A stretch of 64,000 nt of DNA from Vibrio sp. BS-M-Sm-2 (GCF_041504345.1 NZ_CP167894.1:1736001-1800000), one strand, 5' to 3'. Counted from the first letter of the stretch, positions 19,127 to 30,717 are shown. Translations and numbers: made by a program. The notes: generated by a model from the letters alone, not told the origin.

Positions 19127-20629
19127 TTAGACTTCCTTGGTCACGCGCATCACTTCTTCTAGGGACGTTACCCCTTTAAGAACTTTGCTCAAGCCATCAT
19201 CTCTAATACTTGGTGTTGTGCCACGAATTGCTTTCTCAATTGCCTGTTCACCAGCTTCACTGTGAATCAGCTCTTGCACCGAATCGTCAATCATCAATAG
19301 CTCATGAATACCGGTACGGCCTCGATAGCCTTTGTGACTGCAGCTTTCACATCCTTTTGCATGGTAAAGCGTCAAACTCTCTTTCTTCTTCAGTCCAAAC
19401 AGCTTTTTCTGCTCTTTATCAGCTTCATAAGGTTCTTTACAGTCGTTACACAGAGTACGAACCAAGCGCTGAGCCAGAACACCCAGCAGCGAAGAAGAGA
19501 TCAAGAAGGGTTCGATGCCCATATCACGTAGACGTGTAATCGCACCGATTGCAGTATTGGTGTGAAGGGTCGACATTACTAAGTGACCGGTCAAAGAGGC
19601 TTGAACAGCGATCTCCGCGGTCTCCAAGTCACGTATCTCACCAATCATTACGACATCGGGATCTTGACGAAGAATGGCACGTAAGCCACGAGCAAAGGTC
19701 ATATCAACCTTAGGGTTCACCTGTGTTTGACCAATGCCATCGATATCAAATTCGATTGGGTCTTCAACGGTTAGAATATTTCGCTCATTACTGTTGAGCT
19801 CTTGCAGGCCAGCGTACAAGGTCGTTGATTTACCAGAACCTGTAGGACCCGTCACCAAAATAATGCCGTGTGGGCGCTGAATAAGCTTGCGGAAGTTTTC
19901 GTGGTTCTCTGCTGTCATGCCTAAACTGTGCAGGTCTAGGCGAGTCGCGTTCTTGTCCAACAGACGCATTACTACACGCTCACCGTGCGAAGAAGGCATG
20001 GTTGAAACACGAACATCAACCGCTCGGCCACCGATACGCAGAGAGATGCGGCCATCTTGTGGCACGCGTTTTTCCGCAATATCCAGTTTAGCCATAACCT
20101 TGACACGCGAAACCAATAACGGAGCCAGTTTACGGCTCGGCGCTAACACATCACGTAACACACCATCAATACGGAAACGGATAGACAGTGACTTCTCGAA
20201 GGTTTCGATATGAATATCCGAAGCCCCTTCTTTGATCGCCTCTCCCAGCATCGCATTGATTAGCTTGATGATTGGCGCATCGTCTTCCGATTCGAGCAAG
20301 TCTTCATCTTGTGGCAGTTCTTCTGCTAACGAGAAGAAGTCGTCGTTGTCGGCACCAATATCTTCCATCAATTGGCGCGCTTCTGAAGAATCACGTTGGT
20401 ACGCATCGGTCAGCTTTTTATCAAACTCATCGGCGCTGATCGCTTGTGGCGTGAAACCATTTTTCACAACACGGCTTACTTCAATGATCGCCGCCGATTT
20501 TAGAGGCTCTACATAATAGAGTACCGGCGGACGCTCTGGGTGCTGATATTCCAACACCATCTTGTAGCGATTCGCAAAGCTAAACGGCAAGCGCTGATAA
20601 GTACGTGCCGCCCCTACCAATTCAGCCAT
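19127..20629 (-). CDS. gspE: Type II secretion ATPase E
   Basis: Cytoplasmic hexameric ATPase that powers pseudopilus assembly. It has 500 residues. The N-terminal domain binds GspL. Walker A is [13 protein letters not shown] near residue 266, the Asp box is [13 protein letters not shown], and Walker B is [20 protein letters not shown]. The His box is STLHTNTA. The C-terminal zinc module has two Cys pairs (CNDC and CESC). The start ATG overlaps the gspD stop by one base. Confidence 0.97.
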   Translation of the reverse strand: MAELVGAARTYQRLPFSFANRYKMVLEYQHPERPPVLYYVEPLKSAAIIEVSRVVKNGFTPQAISADEFDKKLTDAYQRDSSEARQLMEDIGADNDDFFSLAEELPQDEDLLESEDDAPIIKLINAMLGEAIKEGASDIHIETFEKSLSIRFRIDGVLRDVLAPSRKLAPLLVSRVKVMAKLDIAEKRVPQDGRISLRIGGRAVDVRVSTMPSSHGERVVMRLLDKNATRLDLHSLGMTAENHENFRKLIQRPHGIILVTGPTGSGKSTTLYAGLQELNSNERNILTVEDPIEFDIDGIGQTQVNPKVDMTFARGLRAILRQDPDVVMIGEIRDLETAEIAVQASLTGHLVMSTLHTNTAIGAITRLRDMGIEPFLISSSLLGVLAQRLVRTLCNDCKEPYEADKEQKKLFGLKKKESLTLYHAKGCESCSHKGYRGRTGIHELLMIDDSVQELIHSEAGEQAIEKAIRGTTPSIRDDGLSKVLKGVTSLEEVMRVTKEV

Positions 20630-22653
20630 TATTCTGTTTCCATTTGATCGATGAAGGCTTGGATTTCAGCCGGGTGATTCATATCGGCGCCAAATTTAGG
20701 CAATACCGGGATATTATCGTCAGCCATCAGTTTCAAACCTTGCTCTGCCTTGTACAGCTGCTCAGCTCGAATGAAGTTGTATTTACGCTGAGTGATACCA
20801 TCTGCTGTCATGCCATCACGGATGATGGTTGGCTTAATGAATACCATTAGATTCTTTTTCTCAACCTGAGTACTGGTTGATTTGAACAGGTGCCCAAGAA
20901 CAGGAATATCACCTAGGAATGGCACTTTAGACTCACTCTCTAACGCACGTTCATCAATCAAACCACCAAGCACCAACATTTGGCCATCTTGAACAATCAC
21001 AGACGTATTTAGCTGTCGTTTAGCAAAACGTACATCTACCGCGCCGTTCGCGCCCAATACGTTCGACACTTCTTGTTCAATATTCAGCTGAACTGAGTCA
21101 CCTTCGTTGATCTGTGGCACCACTTTAAGCTTGATACCCACTTCTTTACGTTCAACCGTTTGGAATGGGTTATCGTTACTTGAACCCGCCGTCGAGCCAG
21201 TTAAAACCGGAACTTCTTCACCAACGATGAACGACGCTTCGCCGTTGTCCATCACGGTAATACTTGGAGAAGATAGGATGTTTGAATTGGAGTCGGTTGC
21301 TACCGCACTGATCAAGGCAGTCCAGTCACCCATTACCACGCTCATGGCTGCGCCATTAACACCTGAAAGTGCAGAGGCTAATGTTGAATAATCACCTTCT
21401 TCAGTGGTGGTTTCGTTTCGTAGGAATTTTCCGTCAGAGTCATAAACAGCGGTGGTTGTAGTAGAATCTTTAGCTTCTTCTAAACCCACCATTACGCCAC
21501 CGATCGATGCACCAGTGTTGCTGTACTGGATCATTGCACCCGTTTCTAGGTTACCCCATTGCACACCAAGGTTAACGCCATCGCCTTCTGCCATTTCAAC
21601 AATCAAGGCTTCAATCAATACTTGAGCACGACGAATATCCAGTTGTGCGATCACGTCTTGCAGCGCATTCATAATGTCTGGCTGTGCAGTAATAACCAAA
21701 GAGTTGGTATCACTGTGGGCGGAAATCATTACTTGGTTGCGTTGCGATGAGCTGCCTTTGGTTGATGACTGCTTCTCTGATTGTAGGTTGTCCGACACGC
21801 CTTTCAGCACATCAACCAGATCTTCTGCTTTTGCGTATTTGAGGTAGATAACTTGGTTATTGCCCTTGGTTGCCATTTCGACATCAAGCTGCTCGATAAG
21901 CTTTCTTAATCGGCTACGAACCTTAGGGTCACCTGAAATAAGGATCGCATTGGTACGCTCATCAGCAACCAATTTAGGTTGTAGGAACGCAGGTGTATTT
22001 TTAGCATCTGTGGTTTTACTTAACGCATCAACGATACGTACCATTTCTGCCGCGGAAGCATTCTTTAGCTCAACGACTTCAATCTCTTTATCACCCGCTT
22101 GGTCAACGCGCTTGATGATTTCAGCTAAACGGTTTACTACCGCCGCTCGGCCTGTAATAAGGATGATGTTGGCTGGGTCGTAATGCACAACGTTACCCGC
22201 GCCTGCATTGTCGTTCAATTGACGAAGCAGAGGAGAAAGTTCACGAACCGAGACATTACGAACCGTCACTACGCGTGTCACTACGCTATCACCAGTGATC
22301 GAATCACGGTCACCAACAACAGGGATTGCCGAGGTTTTCGAATCTTTAGCTTTGATGATCTTAAGAACACCCGAGTCCATTTCAACAACTGCGTAGCCAT
22401 ACACCTCTAGTACGTTTAAGAAGAAGCTGTAATATTGCTCTTCATTCAATACGTCGTAGCTGCGTACATCGATTTTTCCGCGCACCGAGGGATCAACGAT
22501 GATCGTCTTCTCTAGGTTACGACCAACAATATTAATAAACTCTTGGATATCAGTGCCCTTAAAGCTGGCACTAAAATCACTCGCGATGGCTGCGGGTGTG
22601 CAGATCAAGCTTCCTGCCAATAACCATGCACTTTTCTTAAACCAATGCTTCAC
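20629..22653 (-). CDS. gspD: Type II secretion outer-membrane secretin D
   Basis: Forms the outer-membrane channel for folded exoproteins. It has 674 residues from a GTG at 22653. A signal peptide covers about residues 1-24 ([15 protein letters not shown]). Periplasmic N0-N3 domains come next ([64 protein letters not shown]), followed by the secretin core. The core carries the gate motif VPVLTGS and the C-terminal [16 protein letters not shown] signature. No extra S-domain beyond the short C-terminus stands out. Confidence 0.97.
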   Translation of the reverse strand: MKHWFKKSAWLLAGSLICTPAAIASDFSASFKGTDIQEFINIVGRNLEKTIIVDPSVRGKIDVRSYDVLNEEQYYSFFLNVLEVYGYAVVEMDSGVLKIIKAKDSKTSAIPVVGDRDSITGDSVVTRVVTVRNVSVRELSPLLRQLNDNAGAGNVVHYDPANIILITGRAAVVNRLAEIIKRVDQAGDKEIEVVELKNASAAEMVRIVDALSKTTDAKNTPAFLQPKLVADERTNAILISGDPKVRSRLRKLIEQLDVEMATKGNNQVIYLKYAKAEDLVDVLKGVSDNLQSEKQSSTKGSSSQRNQVMISAHSDTNSLVITAQPDIMNALQDVIAQLDIRRAQVLIEALIVEMAEGDGVNLGVQWGNLETGAMIQYSNTGASIGGVMVGLEEAKDSTTTTAVYDSDGKFLRNETTTEEGDYSTLASALSGVNGAAMSVVMGDWTALISAVATDSNSNILSSPSITVMDNGEASFIVGEEVPVLTGSTAGSSNDNPFQTVERKEVGIKLKVVPQINEGDSVQLNIEQEVSNVLGANGAVDVRFAKRQLNTSVIVQDGQMLVLGGLIDERALESESKVPFLGDIPVLGHLFKSTSTQVEKKNLMVFIKPTIIRDGMTADGITQRKYNFIRAEQLYKAEQGLKLMADDNIPVLPKFGADMNHPAEIQAFIDQMETE

Positions 22654-22694
22654 GTACTTCTCCTACACTTTCGTCCTTCGTTAGACGCAAAGTT

Positions 22695-23618
22695 TTAAAA
22701 TTCAATAAACACTTCATGTTGTTGACCATCTCTCTCGACGACGAGATTTAACTCTGTCAGCTCTGAGATAGAACGAAATATGTTGCCCATAGCGGCTGGG
22801 TCTGTCAGGTCTTGTCCATTTAACTGAGTAGCAATATCTCCGTTTTGGAGCCCTACTGAGTTAAAAAGTTCTGAATCTTTGCCAGGGCTCACACGATAAC
22901 CAATAACGCTATCGTCGCGCTTCACCTGAGACAATCGAACATATTGGAAGATTTGTTGCGGATCTTTCATTATCTTCGCTTTAATTTCATCAAGCTTCTC
23001 TTCTGCAGAAGCCGGGTTATTACCACGAACCGAAGAAGAACTACGAGGTGCTGCAGGCGCTGAGACAGCTAAACGCTTGTACTCAATACCTTCAAGCATC
23101 AAGGTTTCGTCTCGCCCTGAGTTATCAATGATTACGCGGTCGACTAATACGGCTTTAAGCTTAGCTCGGGTGCCTTCAATCTCTTCATTAATCCCATAAG
23201 TCGCTTGTGTACCGCGATTGGCAATCACCGCTAAGCTTAATTTTGGATTTGAACTCGCTACCGCACCAACCAAAACCAAGTTCAGTCGCGTCTTTGGTGC
23301 ATCTTGGATAACTTGCTGTTCAACTACAGCGGGCGTGGTTGGGTTATAAGCACCAAACATGTTGCTCTGCTGCAAAGAAGAGATATCAAGGGTCGATTGA
23401 GGAGTAGAAGACGATGAAGCTGTTGCTTTCCAAGGCACGACTGTGTGCTCAGCAGGCTCAATAAACCATGCAAGCTGTCCTAAAATCCATGCGGAAGCTG
23501 CAATCAATACACAGCACGTCGCTAGACTTAGTTTCTGCTGGATTACAAATCCGTTCTCTAACAAGCGGCTCAACACAGGAGAACTTCCTACGCGATTCTT
23601 GAGCTCTAAAAAGTTCAC
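22695..23618 (-). CDS. gspC: Type II secretion protein C
   Basis: First gene of the operon. It is a bitopic inner-membrane protein that links the platform to the secretin and helps select substrates. It has 307 residues from a GTG at 23618 preceded by AAGGA. A membrane helix lies at about residues 31-52 (LATCCVLIAASAWILGQLAW). A homology region (LNLVLVGAVASSNPKLSLAVI) follows, then a Ser/Pro linker. A C-terminal PDZ domain covers about 215-305 (VSPGKDSELFNSVGLQNGDIATQLNG). The operon promoter should lie in the 288-nt gap to the divergent hslR. Confidence 0.95.
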   Translation of the reverse strand: MNFLELKNRVGSSPVLSRLLENGFVIQQKLSLATCCVLIAASAWILGQLAWFIEPAEHTVVPWKATASSSSTPQSTLDISSLQQSNMFGAYNPTTPAVVEQQVIQDAPKTRLNLVLVGAVASSNPKLSLAVIANRGTQATYGINEEIEGTRAKLKAVLVDRVIIDNSGRDETLMLEGIEYKRLAVSAPAAPRSSSSVRGNNPASAEEKLDEIKAKIMKDPQQIFQYVRLSQVKRDDSVIGYRVSPGKDSELFNSVGLQNGDIATQLNGQDLTDPAAMGNIFRSISELTELNLVVERDGQQHEVFIEF

Positions 23619-23906
23619 TTTCCTTGCCCCTTTTCATGACGGCAAACGCTGTAAATTATTAAACTTTCAGCTTTTTTATTCATTCGTTCGATACCGAGCT
23701 TATTTAAGCATAAGATCCTGAACTATATCATAGCAAATCTATAAATCGGCATTACATGGCTATTTTGTATTATGACTTGAAAAAAATGCTAACCGCCTCC
23801 ACATAAAACCTCTATCTAATGTGATAAGCATCATCAAAAACATGTTGCGCACTGTTCACTACAGTTAAACCGCATTCATTTCTCACTTAATAAGGCACAG
23901 CCCTAT

Positions 23907-24293
23907 ATGAAAACTTCTAATGAAGCTGTCAGACTCGATAAATGGTTGTGGGCAGCACGCTTTTACAAAACTCGGTCTATTGCTCGTAACATGGTCGATG
24001 GTGGCAAAGTCCACTATAATGGTCAGCGCAGCAAGCCAAGTAAAATTGTCGAACTTGGGGCTGTGATTACATTGCGCCAAGGTAATGAAGAAAAGACGGT
24101 TACGATCGAGAAAATCTCAGCCCATCGTGGCGGAGCTCCGATTGCTCAAACCCTCTATGAAGAAACCACCGAGAGCTTGGCAAAAAGAGAAGAGTTTGCG
24201 ACACAACGTAAACTAAATGCTCATAACCCAGCTCCAGAGCGTCGCCCTGATAAGAAGCAACGTCGTGACATCATCAAGTTCAAGCATCAATAA
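23907..24293 (+). CDS. hslR: Ribosome-associated heat-shock protein 15 (HslR)
   Basis: Binds stalled 50S subunits carrying peptidyl-tRNA. It has 128 residues. An S4 RNA-binding domain occupies the N-terminal half (VRLDKWLWAARFYKTRSIAR, then GGKVHYNGQRSKPS). A basic C-terminal tail follows (ERRPDKKQRRDIIKFKHQ). hslO follows 18 nt later, the classic hslR-hslO pair. It is divergent from gspC. Confidence 0.94.
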   Translation: MKTSNEAVRLDKWLWAARFYKTRSIARNMVDGGKVHYNGQRSKPSKIVELGAVITLRQGNEEKTVTIEKISAHRGGAPIAQTLYEETTESLAKREEFATQRKLNAHNPAPERRPDKKQRRDIIKFKHQ

Positions 24294-24311
24294 GCTAGAA
24301 GGAATAGCCAA

Positions 24312-25205
24312 ATGGCAGACCCAATGTCTACAAGTAATGTTTTAAATCGCTACCTATTTGAAGACCTATCAGTACGTGGTGAATTGGTACAAATGGATGA
24401 AGCGTACCAACAGATTATTTCTAGCAAGGAATACCCAGCGCCAGTACAAAAACTACTGGGTGAGCTACTGGTATCAACAACGCTATTAACTGCGACCCTA
24501 AAGTTTGAAGGATCTATCACTATGCAATTGCAAGGTGACGGTCCAGTATCTCTAGCAGTTATCAATGGCGATCACGATCAAAAGATCCGTGGTGTTGCTC
24601 GCTTTGAAGGCGATATCGCAGACGACGCAGGTCTACACGACCTAATGGGTAAAGGTCACCTAGTGATCACCATCGATCCTAAGAAAGGTGAGCGTTACCA
24701 AGGTATCGTTGGTCTTGAAGGTGACACGCTTGCCCAAGTACTTGAAGGCTACTTCGCTAACTCGGAACAACTTAAGACTCGTCTATGGCTGCGCACTGGC
24801 GAGCACGAAGGTAAAGCACACGCTGCAGGTATGTTGCTACAAGTGATGCCAGACGGCACTGGTTCGCCAGATGACTTCGAGCACCTAGAGCAACTAACAG
24901 ACACCGTTAAAAACGAAGAGCTATTTTCTCTAGAAGCGAACGAATTGCTTTACCGCCTGTACAACCAAGAAAAAGTACAACTGTTCACACCACAACCAGT
25001 TCAGTTCTTCTGTGGGTGCTCTCGCGAAAGAAGTGGCGCTGCTATCATTACCGTTGCTCAAGAAGAGATCTACGACATCCTAAGCACCGAAGGAAGCGTT
25101 GGTCTTCACTGCGATTACTGTGGCACAAACTACTCGTTCGACAAGAACGATGTTGATGCTCTGTACGCAGAAGCAGCAGATAAAGGCAGCAATACGGTTC
25201 ATTAA
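24312..25205 (+). CDS. hslO: Redox-regulated chaperone Hsp33
   Basis: Holdase activated by oxidation and unfolding. It has 297 residues. The zinc-binding redox switch in the C-terminal region is intact: CGC ([11 protein letters not shown]) and CDYC ([11 protein letters not shown]). The core contains the [14 protein letters not shown] and GVARFEGDI segments. ATG at 24312 with AAGGAA upstream is used; an ATG four codons later is possible. A strong terminator follows. Confidence 0.96.
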   Translation: MADPMSTSNVLNRYLFEDLSVRGELVQMDEAYQQIISSKEYPAPVQKLLGELLVSTTLLTATLKFEGSITMQLQGDGPVSLAVINGDHDQKIRGVARFEGDIADDAGLHDLMGKGHLVITIDPKKGERYQGIVGLEGDTLAQVLEGYFANSEQLKTRLWLRTGEHEGKAHAAGMLLQVMPDGTGSPDDFEHLEQLTDTVKNEELFSLEANELLYRLYNQEKVQLFTPQPVQFFCGCSRERSGAAIITVAQEEIYDILSTEGSVGLHCDYCGTNYSFDKNDVDALYAEAADKGSNTVH

Positions 25206-25237
25206 TTTACAGCGTACCAAAAACACGTAATTTACCC

Positions 25238-25269
25238 CAAAAAGGTCAGCGCTAAGCTGGCCTTTTTTG
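25238..25269 (+). terminator. Terminator after hslO
   Basis: AAAAAGGTCAGC-GCTAA-GCTGGCCTTTTTT (one G-T wobble) with a six-T tract, just after the hslR-hslO operon. Confidence 0.88.
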
Positions 25270-25542
25270 TGATCAAAATAGCGCAAACTCCGTAACATCT
25301 CGTAATAAAATCACCGCTTAATTTTAATCAATTAATAATGTTCTCGCCCCTAGCGCAAAGGTTTGCGTACAGGATAGACTAGTTAGGCCAATATGTGACG
25401 AGACACTTAAAACCTCATGGTTAATATGGATATTTTTTGAGCTGTATCCCTGTTTCCCCCGAGTCTCGTTGCTAGCATGGTGAGCAGATAACAATAAAAA
25501 ATTAATACAAAATCCCTACAAAATATCCTACAAGGAGCACCT
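25270..25542 (+). promoter_or_regulatory. Leader/promoter region of pckA
   Basis: The hslO-pckA gap totals 337 nt. Past the terminator it has no ORF. A very good ribosome-binding site AAGGAGCACCT directly precedes the pckA ATG. I could not assign the -35/-10 elements. A sequence TGTGACGAGACACTTA near 25395 is only a half match to a CRP site. Confidence 0.45.
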
Positions 25543-27168
25543 ATGACCGTTATGGAACATACTAAGGCTGCACAAATTGATCTAACTAAGCACGGACTGA
25601 CTGGCGTTACTGAAGTTCTTCGTAATCCTAGCTACGAGCAGTTATTCGTTGAAGAAACACTGCCAGGTTTGGAAGGCTACGAAAAAGGCGTAGTAACGGA
25701 ACTAGGCTCGGTTGCAGTTGACACTGGTATCTTTACTGGCCGCTCACCAAAAGATAAGTACATTGTTAAAGATGACACGACCCGCGATACCATGTGGTGG
25801 TCAGATCAGGGCAAAAATGATAACAAACCGATTACAACTGAAGTATGGAGTGAGCTGAAAGAGCTTGTGACAACTCAGCTATCTGGCAAGCGTCTGTTTG
25901 TCATTGACGGTTATTGTGGTGCTAACCCAGATACGCGCTTAAGTGTACGTATTATCACAGAAGTAGCGTGGCAAGCGCACTTCGTTAAGAACATGTTCAT
26001 TCGTCCAACTGACGAAGAGCTAGCGACGTTCGAACCTGATTTCGTGGTCATGAACGGTGCTAAAACAACGAACCCTAACTGGGAAAAGCAAGGTCTAAAC
26101 TCTGAAAACTTTGTTGCTTTCAACCTCACAGAGCGTGTTCAAATCATCGGTGGTACTTGGTACGGCGGTGAGATGAAGAAAGGTATGTTCGCAATGATGA
26201 ACTACCTACTTCCTCTGCAAGGTATCGCTTCAATGCACTGTAGCGCAAACGTCGGCGAGAAAGGCGACGTAGCGGTATTCTTCGGTCTATCAGGTACAGG
26301 TAAAACAACTCTATCAACGGATCCTAAACGTCAGCTAATCGGTGATGATGAGCACGGTTGGGACGACGACGGTATCTTCAACTTCGAAGGTGGTTGTTAC
26401 GCGAAGACCATCCGTCTATCTAAAGAAGCAGAACCAGAAATCTACAATGCAATCCGTCGTGATGCACTGCTAGAAAACGTAACGGTTCGTGGCGATGGCT
26501 CTATCGATTTTGATGACGGTTCAAAAACTGAGAACACTCGTGTTTCTTACCCGATTCACCACATCGACAACATCGTTAAGCCAGTATCAAAAGCAGGTCA
26601 CGCTCAAAAAGTTATCTTCCTGACTGCTGATGCATTTGGTGTACTACCTCCGGTTTCTAAACTGACTCCAGAGCAAACCAAGTACCACTTCCTATCTGGC
26701 TTCACTGCGAAACTAGCAGGTACTGAGCGCGGTATTACTGAACCAACACCAACCTTCTCTGCGGCATTTGGTGCGGCATTCCTAACCCTTCACCCAACTC
26801 AGTACGCTGAAGTACTTGTGAAGCGTATGGAAGCGGCTGGCGCTGAAGCTTACCTAGTGAACACAGGTTGGAACGGTACTGGTAAACGTATCTCTATCCA
26901 AGATACTCGCGGCATCATCGACGCTATCCTAGATGGCTCAATCGATAAGGCTGAGACTAAGGTTATCCCTATGTTTAACCTAGAAGTGCCTCTAGCACTG
27001 CACGATGTTGACCCAGCGATCCTTGACCCACGCGATACGTACACTGACCCTCTACAATGGGAAAGCAAAGCGAAAGATCTAGCAGAGCGCTTCATCAACA
27101 ACTTTGATAAGTACACGGACAACGCTGAAGGTAAGTCACTGGTTGCGGCAGGCCCACAACTGGACTAA
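25543..27168 (+). CDS. pckA: ATP-dependent phosphoenolpyruvate carboxykinase
   Basis: Converts oxaloacetate and ATP to phosphoenolpyruvate and CO2 at the entry of gluconeogenesis. It has 541 residues, typical of bacterial ATP-type enzymes. Substrate motif [11 protein letters not shown] lies near residue 66. The kinase P-loop [13 protein letters not shown] lies near 246, with [21 protein letters not shown] after it. The adenine-binding region near the C-terminus contains [13 protein letters not shown]. It stands alone between two terminators. Confidence 0.98.
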   Translation: MTVMEHTKAAQIDLTKHGLTGVTEVLRNPSYEQLFVEETLPGLEGYEKGVVTELGSVAVDTGIFTGRSPKDKYIVKDDTTRDTMWWSDQGKNDNKPITTEVWSELKELVTTQLSGKRLFVIDGYCGANPDTRLSVRIITEVAWQAHFVKNMFIRPTDEELATFEPDFVVMNGAKTTNPNWEKQGLNSENFVAFNLTERVQIIGGTWYGGEMKKGMFAMMNYLLPLQGIASMHCSANVGEKGDVAVFFGLSGTGKTTLSTDPKRQLIGDDEHGWDDDGIFNFEGGCYAKTIRLSKEAEPEIYNAIRRDALLENVTVRGDGSIDFDDGSKTENTRVSYPIHHIDNIVKPVSKAGHAQKVIFLTADAFGVLPPVSKLTPEQTKYHFLSGFTAKLAGTERGITEPTPTFSAAFGAAFLTLHPTQYAEVLVKRMEAAGAEAYLVNTGWNGTGKRISIQDTRGIIDAILDGSIDKAETKVIPMFNLEVPLALHDVDPAILDPRDTYTDPLQWESKAKDLAERFINNFDKYTDNAEGKSLVAAGPQLD

Positions 27169-27230
27169 TCCAATCATCTGCTCGGGCTTAGCCAAAAGCA
27201 AACGCCCAATTTAAAATGATATTTTTGTAG

Positions 27231-27257
27231 CAAGCCCCTCTTTTGAGGGGCTTTTTT
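27231..27257 (+). terminator. Terminator after pckA
   Basis: CAAGCCCCTC-TTTT-GAGGGGCTTTTTTG, a compact GC-rich stem with a six-T tract. Confidence 0.92.
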
Positions 27258-27322
27258 GTTGCTGCCTGACTCTTTTTGTTCCACTCTATTTTGAGACTAT
27301 TGAAATTTAAGGCTTTCAAGGA

Positions 27323-29293
27323 ATGAAAAAGGTATTGATGGTGTTCGGCATTGTGTTGGCTATCGCCGTTGCAACTATCGCAGCGTTGCTATTAAGCCTG
27401 CAGACCCAATACCGTGCGGATGTTGCTAACTTTTTTATCAAACATACGATTGAACAACCTGTGTTCATTGAAGATGTGGGTTATCAGGCGCCTTATCACA
27501 TCACCTTAATGGGCATAACCCAAAGCCAACCCGAAAAACAGACACCTCTATATATCGACAAGATCGATCTTTGGTTCAGCCCAGACTCTCTCCTTGAAGC
27601 CAAACTGGTTTTAGACTCTGTGTTGATCAGCGGACTACAGTTAGAAGCCGACGATCTAACAACACTCACATCAGTGTTTACCCAACCAAACCTCAAGCTG
27701 CGTCAGCTGGCGATCAATAATCTAGATTTCTCGACCCCAGACTTTAATGCGCGAGGCATCGACCTTCAGATCTCCGCACCAAAATGGGAAGACGACAACT
27801 CACTGCTACCTTATGGAAAAACCCAACTCTCTGCCTCACAACTGTATTGGCAAGGTGAAGCATTCGATAATCTGTTGATTGACCTAGATCTCAAGCCGAG
27901 TGACAGCACCCTTTATGGTGCTTCATTTGATTGGCGTGGCGCCAAAATCTCCGGACAAGCTGAACAATATCAACATGATTGGTCGTTGGTGAATGTGACA
28001 ATAGATAGTTTGCGATTAAACGAAAAACAAGCTCAAAGTCTACTGAATAAAGAGTGGAATGTGGCAGGTATTCAGATCAACCACATCAACAGCTTAGATA
28101 TTCTGCGTAGCGACGTAGAGTGGAAAGATGGTCACCTCGCAGCCTTTGATGCCTCTTTAGAAAATATCCAACTGCCCTTTGAACTATGGAAGCAGCAGAA
28201 AGCCATTTTCTCTCTGCAAGCAGAAGGAGTGACCATTGATGATGACATGTTCATCGAGCCAAATATCAAGCTAAGCCTAGAGCCAAACCAGATTCTAATC
28301 GAAGATTTCTATACTCAATTCCTGCAGGGCACTGTACAACTCAATGGCGAAGTCACCCCTAGCAGCATTGAATTAGAGCAGCTCGACCTGCAAGGCATAA
28401 AATGGGTCACTGAAAACCAAGATAACCCTCTAGCCGCCGCTCGCCTATTACCTTGGCTCACACAGGTCCAGAGCGTCGAGATTAGCCGACTTAACATAGA
28501 ACGCAGTCAACTCATCCAACTCGCACAAAAGCCTTACTGGCAGGCCTCAGGGTTACATGTCGAAGGGCATAAGGTTCAATTTCTGCAAGATAGAAAACTG
28601 GGCTTATGGCAAGGCAAATTGATGGCGAGCGCAAACGATGCCAGTTACCAAAACATTGTTAGCGCACAGCCGGTGGTTGAGATGAATAGCGAACAAGGGA
28701 AATGGACGCTGACACGTCTGTTTGCGCCACTTAGGAATGGCTATATTGAAGCCAATGCAACACTCGATTTTAACCAAATCAGCAAGCCATGGAGCTTAGA
28801 TATCTCTGCCGATGGGTTACCGATAGCACCCATGCTGCAACAACTTGAATTACCGCTCGATGCAACAGGTTATGGCGAGTTCGAACTTCAAGCCGCTGGG
28901 TTATACGGCGATTCACTGATGCTCGGCTATTCAACCACAGGACAACTCAAAGGCAGCGTTCGCCAAGGTGTGATGACCTTTAACGACAAGCTTTCTGAAA
29001 CATCGACTGATAACGTGTTTGAAATCCCAGAGCTCAATGCGAATTTTGACCGTGGACGCTTCACTCTCGAACCGATGCACATTATTGGTGCATCGGCAGC
29101 AGAGCAAGGCGAAAAAAGGATTCAAACGCTCAATGGTGAGGTGTCTGGAGAGCTCGACTTACTTAAAGCCGAGCAACACACCCTATCGATTACCCTATCG
29201 GACACATGCCATCAAATCTCAGGCAAGCTCACCCAAGCTGAGTATTCTGAGATTAACGACTGCCAACAAAAAAGCGCCACTCCTCAGGAGTAG
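27323..29293 (+). CDS. AsmA-like family protein
   Basis: 656 residues with an N-terminal signal anchor (about residues 4-26, VLMVFGIVLAIAVATIAALLL). The long periplasmic beta-rich body has the repeating pattern of AsmA/TamB-like proteins, which are implicated in lipid transport and outer-membrane homeostasis. Segments such as LDSVLISGLQLEADD, LRQLAINNLDFSTPDF and the C-terminal GYGEFELQAAGLYGDSL fit that fold. The assignment rests on architecture, not on a decisive motif. The stop codon lies inside the terminator hairpin of the converging gene. ATG at 27323 follows AAGGA. Confidence 0.75.
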   Translation: MKKVLMVFGIVLAIAVATIAALLLSLQTQYRADVANFFIKHTIEQPVFIEDVGYQAPYHITLMGITQSQPEKQTPLYIDKIDLWFSPDSLLEAKLVLDSVLISGLQLEADDLTTLTSVFTQPNLKLRQLAINNLDFSTPDFNARGIDLQISAPKWEDDNSLLPYGKTQLSASQLYWQGEAFDNLLIDLDLKPSDSTLYGASFDWRGAKISGQAEQYQHDWSLVNVTIDSLRLNEKQAQSLLNKEWNVAGIQINHINSLDILRSDVEWKDGHLAAFDASLENIQLPFELWKQQKAIFSLQAEGVTIDDDMFIEPNIKLSLEPNQILIEDFYTQFLQGTVQLNGEVTPSSIELEQLDLQGIKWVTENQDNPLAAARLLPWLTQVQSVEISRLNIERSQLIQLAQKPYWQASGLHVEGHKVQFLQDRKLGLWQGKLMASANDASYQNIVSAQPVVEMNSEQGKWTLTRLFAPLRNGYIEANATLDFNQISKPWSLDISADGLPIAPMLQQLELPLDATGYGEFELQAAGLYGDSLMLGYSTTGQLKGSVRQGVMTFNDKLSETSTDNVFEIPELNANFDRGRFTLEPMHIIGASAAEQGEKRIQTLNGEVSGELDLLKAEQHTLSITLSDTCHQISGKLTQAEYSEINDCQQKSATPQE

Positions 29294-29302
29294 CGCTTTC
29301 AG
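29269..29302. terminator. Terminator overlapping the 3' end of the AsmA-like gene
   Basis: Plus strand AAAGCGCCACTCCT-CA-GGAGTAGCGCTTT (one mismatch). On the minus strand it runs into TTTTTT, so it is best as the terminator of the yihY-dtd-fabY-like operon. The stem includes the last codons and stop of the converging gene. Confidence 0.85.
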
Positions 29303-29330
29303 TCAATCTTTACAGTATTACCGGTGTTAG

Positions 29331-30266
29331 CTATTCGCTCCCATTTGAATCTGTCGAGAGTATCTTTTTATAGTCGGGGATCAACATGTAGGTTCCGGTA
29401 AACTCTACCGCTTCCACATCACCACTGTTAATAGTCACATGAATGATGATACGTGCCTTTCTGCCCGACGCGAGGCGGTCTAAATCACCGCTGATCCCAT
29501 CCAATGAGGTAGAGGCCACTGGGTTTTGCTCAACCGGGTGACGATAACGAATATTACTGTCTGCCAGCACGATATCACCTGTCAGGCCACGCTCTTTCAT
29601 CAGTAACCAAGTCATACCCCAACCCGTTAAGGTCGCTAAGGTAAAGGCGGAGCCTGCAAACATGGTGTTATGCGGGTTCAAGTTAGGATTCAGCTGAGCA
29701 CTACACTCAAACTGGTAACCCGTGTATTGGTTAATCTTGATGCCCATCTTGTCACTGATCGGGATCTGATGTTCCCAGCGCTGCTGCAGCTCATTACACC
29801 ACTCAGGCTTACGCAGAACATCTGCCATTGGGTCAAGGTGCTTAACCATCTGTTGGTGACGTACAGGGCCACGTTGGTCATTAATCTCACCGCGACGTTC
29901 AAATTCATTCTTCTCATAGAATGAGATCGCATCTTCACGTGCATTACACACCAAGCGCTTAGCGCCCTCTTGGCGAGCCAATGACTCAAGTGCGACTAGA
30001 ATCAATGAGCCCATACCTTTGCTTCGGCGAGAGTTCTTCACCGCCATGTAGCGGATCTGACCTTCTAAATCTGGGGTGATATACAAGCGACCAATCGCCA
30101 TCGGGCGACCACGACCATCAACAATCATGCGATGGTGACTCATTGGGTCGTATTCATCGCGCTCTGAACCTACCGGCATTCGCCAAGGTTCACGGAGCAT
30201 CTGCCAACGAAAATGGTAATACTTGTTTAGCTGATTTTCGGTGGTCGGTGTTATGAGTTTAAACAT
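29331..30266 (-). CDS. fabY: GNAT acetyltransferase / hotdog thioesterase fusion (YiiD/FabY-like)
   Basis: 311 residues in two parts. The N-terminal GNAT fold (about 1-145) has the acetyl-CoA loop RRSKGMGSLILVALE. The C-terminal part (about 165-300) is a YiiD-type thioesterase-like hotdog domain (NPHNTMFAGSAFTLATLTGWG). The E. coli homologue YiiD has been linked to initiation of fatty acid synthesis. The symbol is transferred by architecture and by gene order: yihY-dtd-yiiD is the same as in E. coli. It is last in the operon, 16 nt after dtd. Confidence 0.85.
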   Translation of the reverse strand: MFKLITPTTENQLNKYYHFRWQMLREPWRMPVGSERDEYDPMSHHRMIVDGRGRPMAIGRLYITPDLEGQIRYMAVKNSRRSKGMGSLILVALESLARQEGAKRLVCNAREDAISFYEKNEFERRGEINDQRGPVRHQQMVKHLDPMADVLRKPEWCNELQQRWEHQIPISDKMGIKINQYTGYQFECSAQLNPNLNPHNTMFAGSAFTLATLTGWGMTWLLMKERGLTGDIVLADSNIRYRHPVEQNPVASTSLDGISGDLDRLASGRKARIIIHVTINSGDVEAVEFTGTYMLIPDYKKILSTDSNGSE

Positions 30267-30282
30267 GCTTATTCCTTTAAGC

Positions 30283-30717
30283 CTAAACCTGCAGCCAGAA
30301 TGTCACTGGGCCATCATTAACCAAAGACACTTTCATGTCGGCTGCGAATCGGCCACGTTCCGTTGGCAACACTGATTCACATTGGTCTGAGAAATAGTTG
30401 TAGAGACGCTCAGCATCTTCTGGGTGAGCACCACGAGAAAACCCTGCTCGAGTCCCTTTTTTGGTATCGGCTGGCAGAGTGAATTGAGACACCACTAATA
30501 CCTTACCTTCTACCTGCTTCACGTTGAGGTTCATTTTATCGTCTTCATCTCCAAAGACACGATAAGTGGTTACTCGTTCCATCAAACGTTTGGCTTTGGC
30601 TTCATCATCACCTTTTTCTACGCCTAACAGAACCAATAAGCCTTGCTCAATCTCACCAACTACTTCGCCATCAACACGGACGGCAGCTTCACTTACTCTC
30701 TGGATCAGTGCTATCAC
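30283..30717 (-). CDS. dtd: D-aminoacyl-tRNA deacylase
   Basis: Removes D-amino acids, and glycine mischarged on tRNA-Ala. The GTG at 30717 gives 144 residues ([16 protein letters not shown]), matching the family length; AAGGAA lies upstream. The longer frame to 30798 is rejected. Both active-site motifs are present: [14 protein letters not shown] and the Gly-cisPro motif [11 protein letters not shown]. It overlaps the end of yihY by 29 nt. Confidence 0.95.
   Translation of the reverse strand: MIALIQRVSEAAVRVDGEVVGEIEQGLLVLLGVEKGDDEAKAKRLMERVTTYRVFGDEDDKMNLNVKQVEGKVLVVSQFTLPADTKKGTRAGFSRGAHPEDAERLYNYFSDQCESVLPTERGRFAADMKVSLVNDGPVTFWLQV

Noticed and set aside
23819..23840. CRP-like site TGTGATAAGCATCATC upstream of hslR/gspC
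   Set aside because: Only the first half-site is good; the second matches 3 of 5 bases. It is not strong enough to list.
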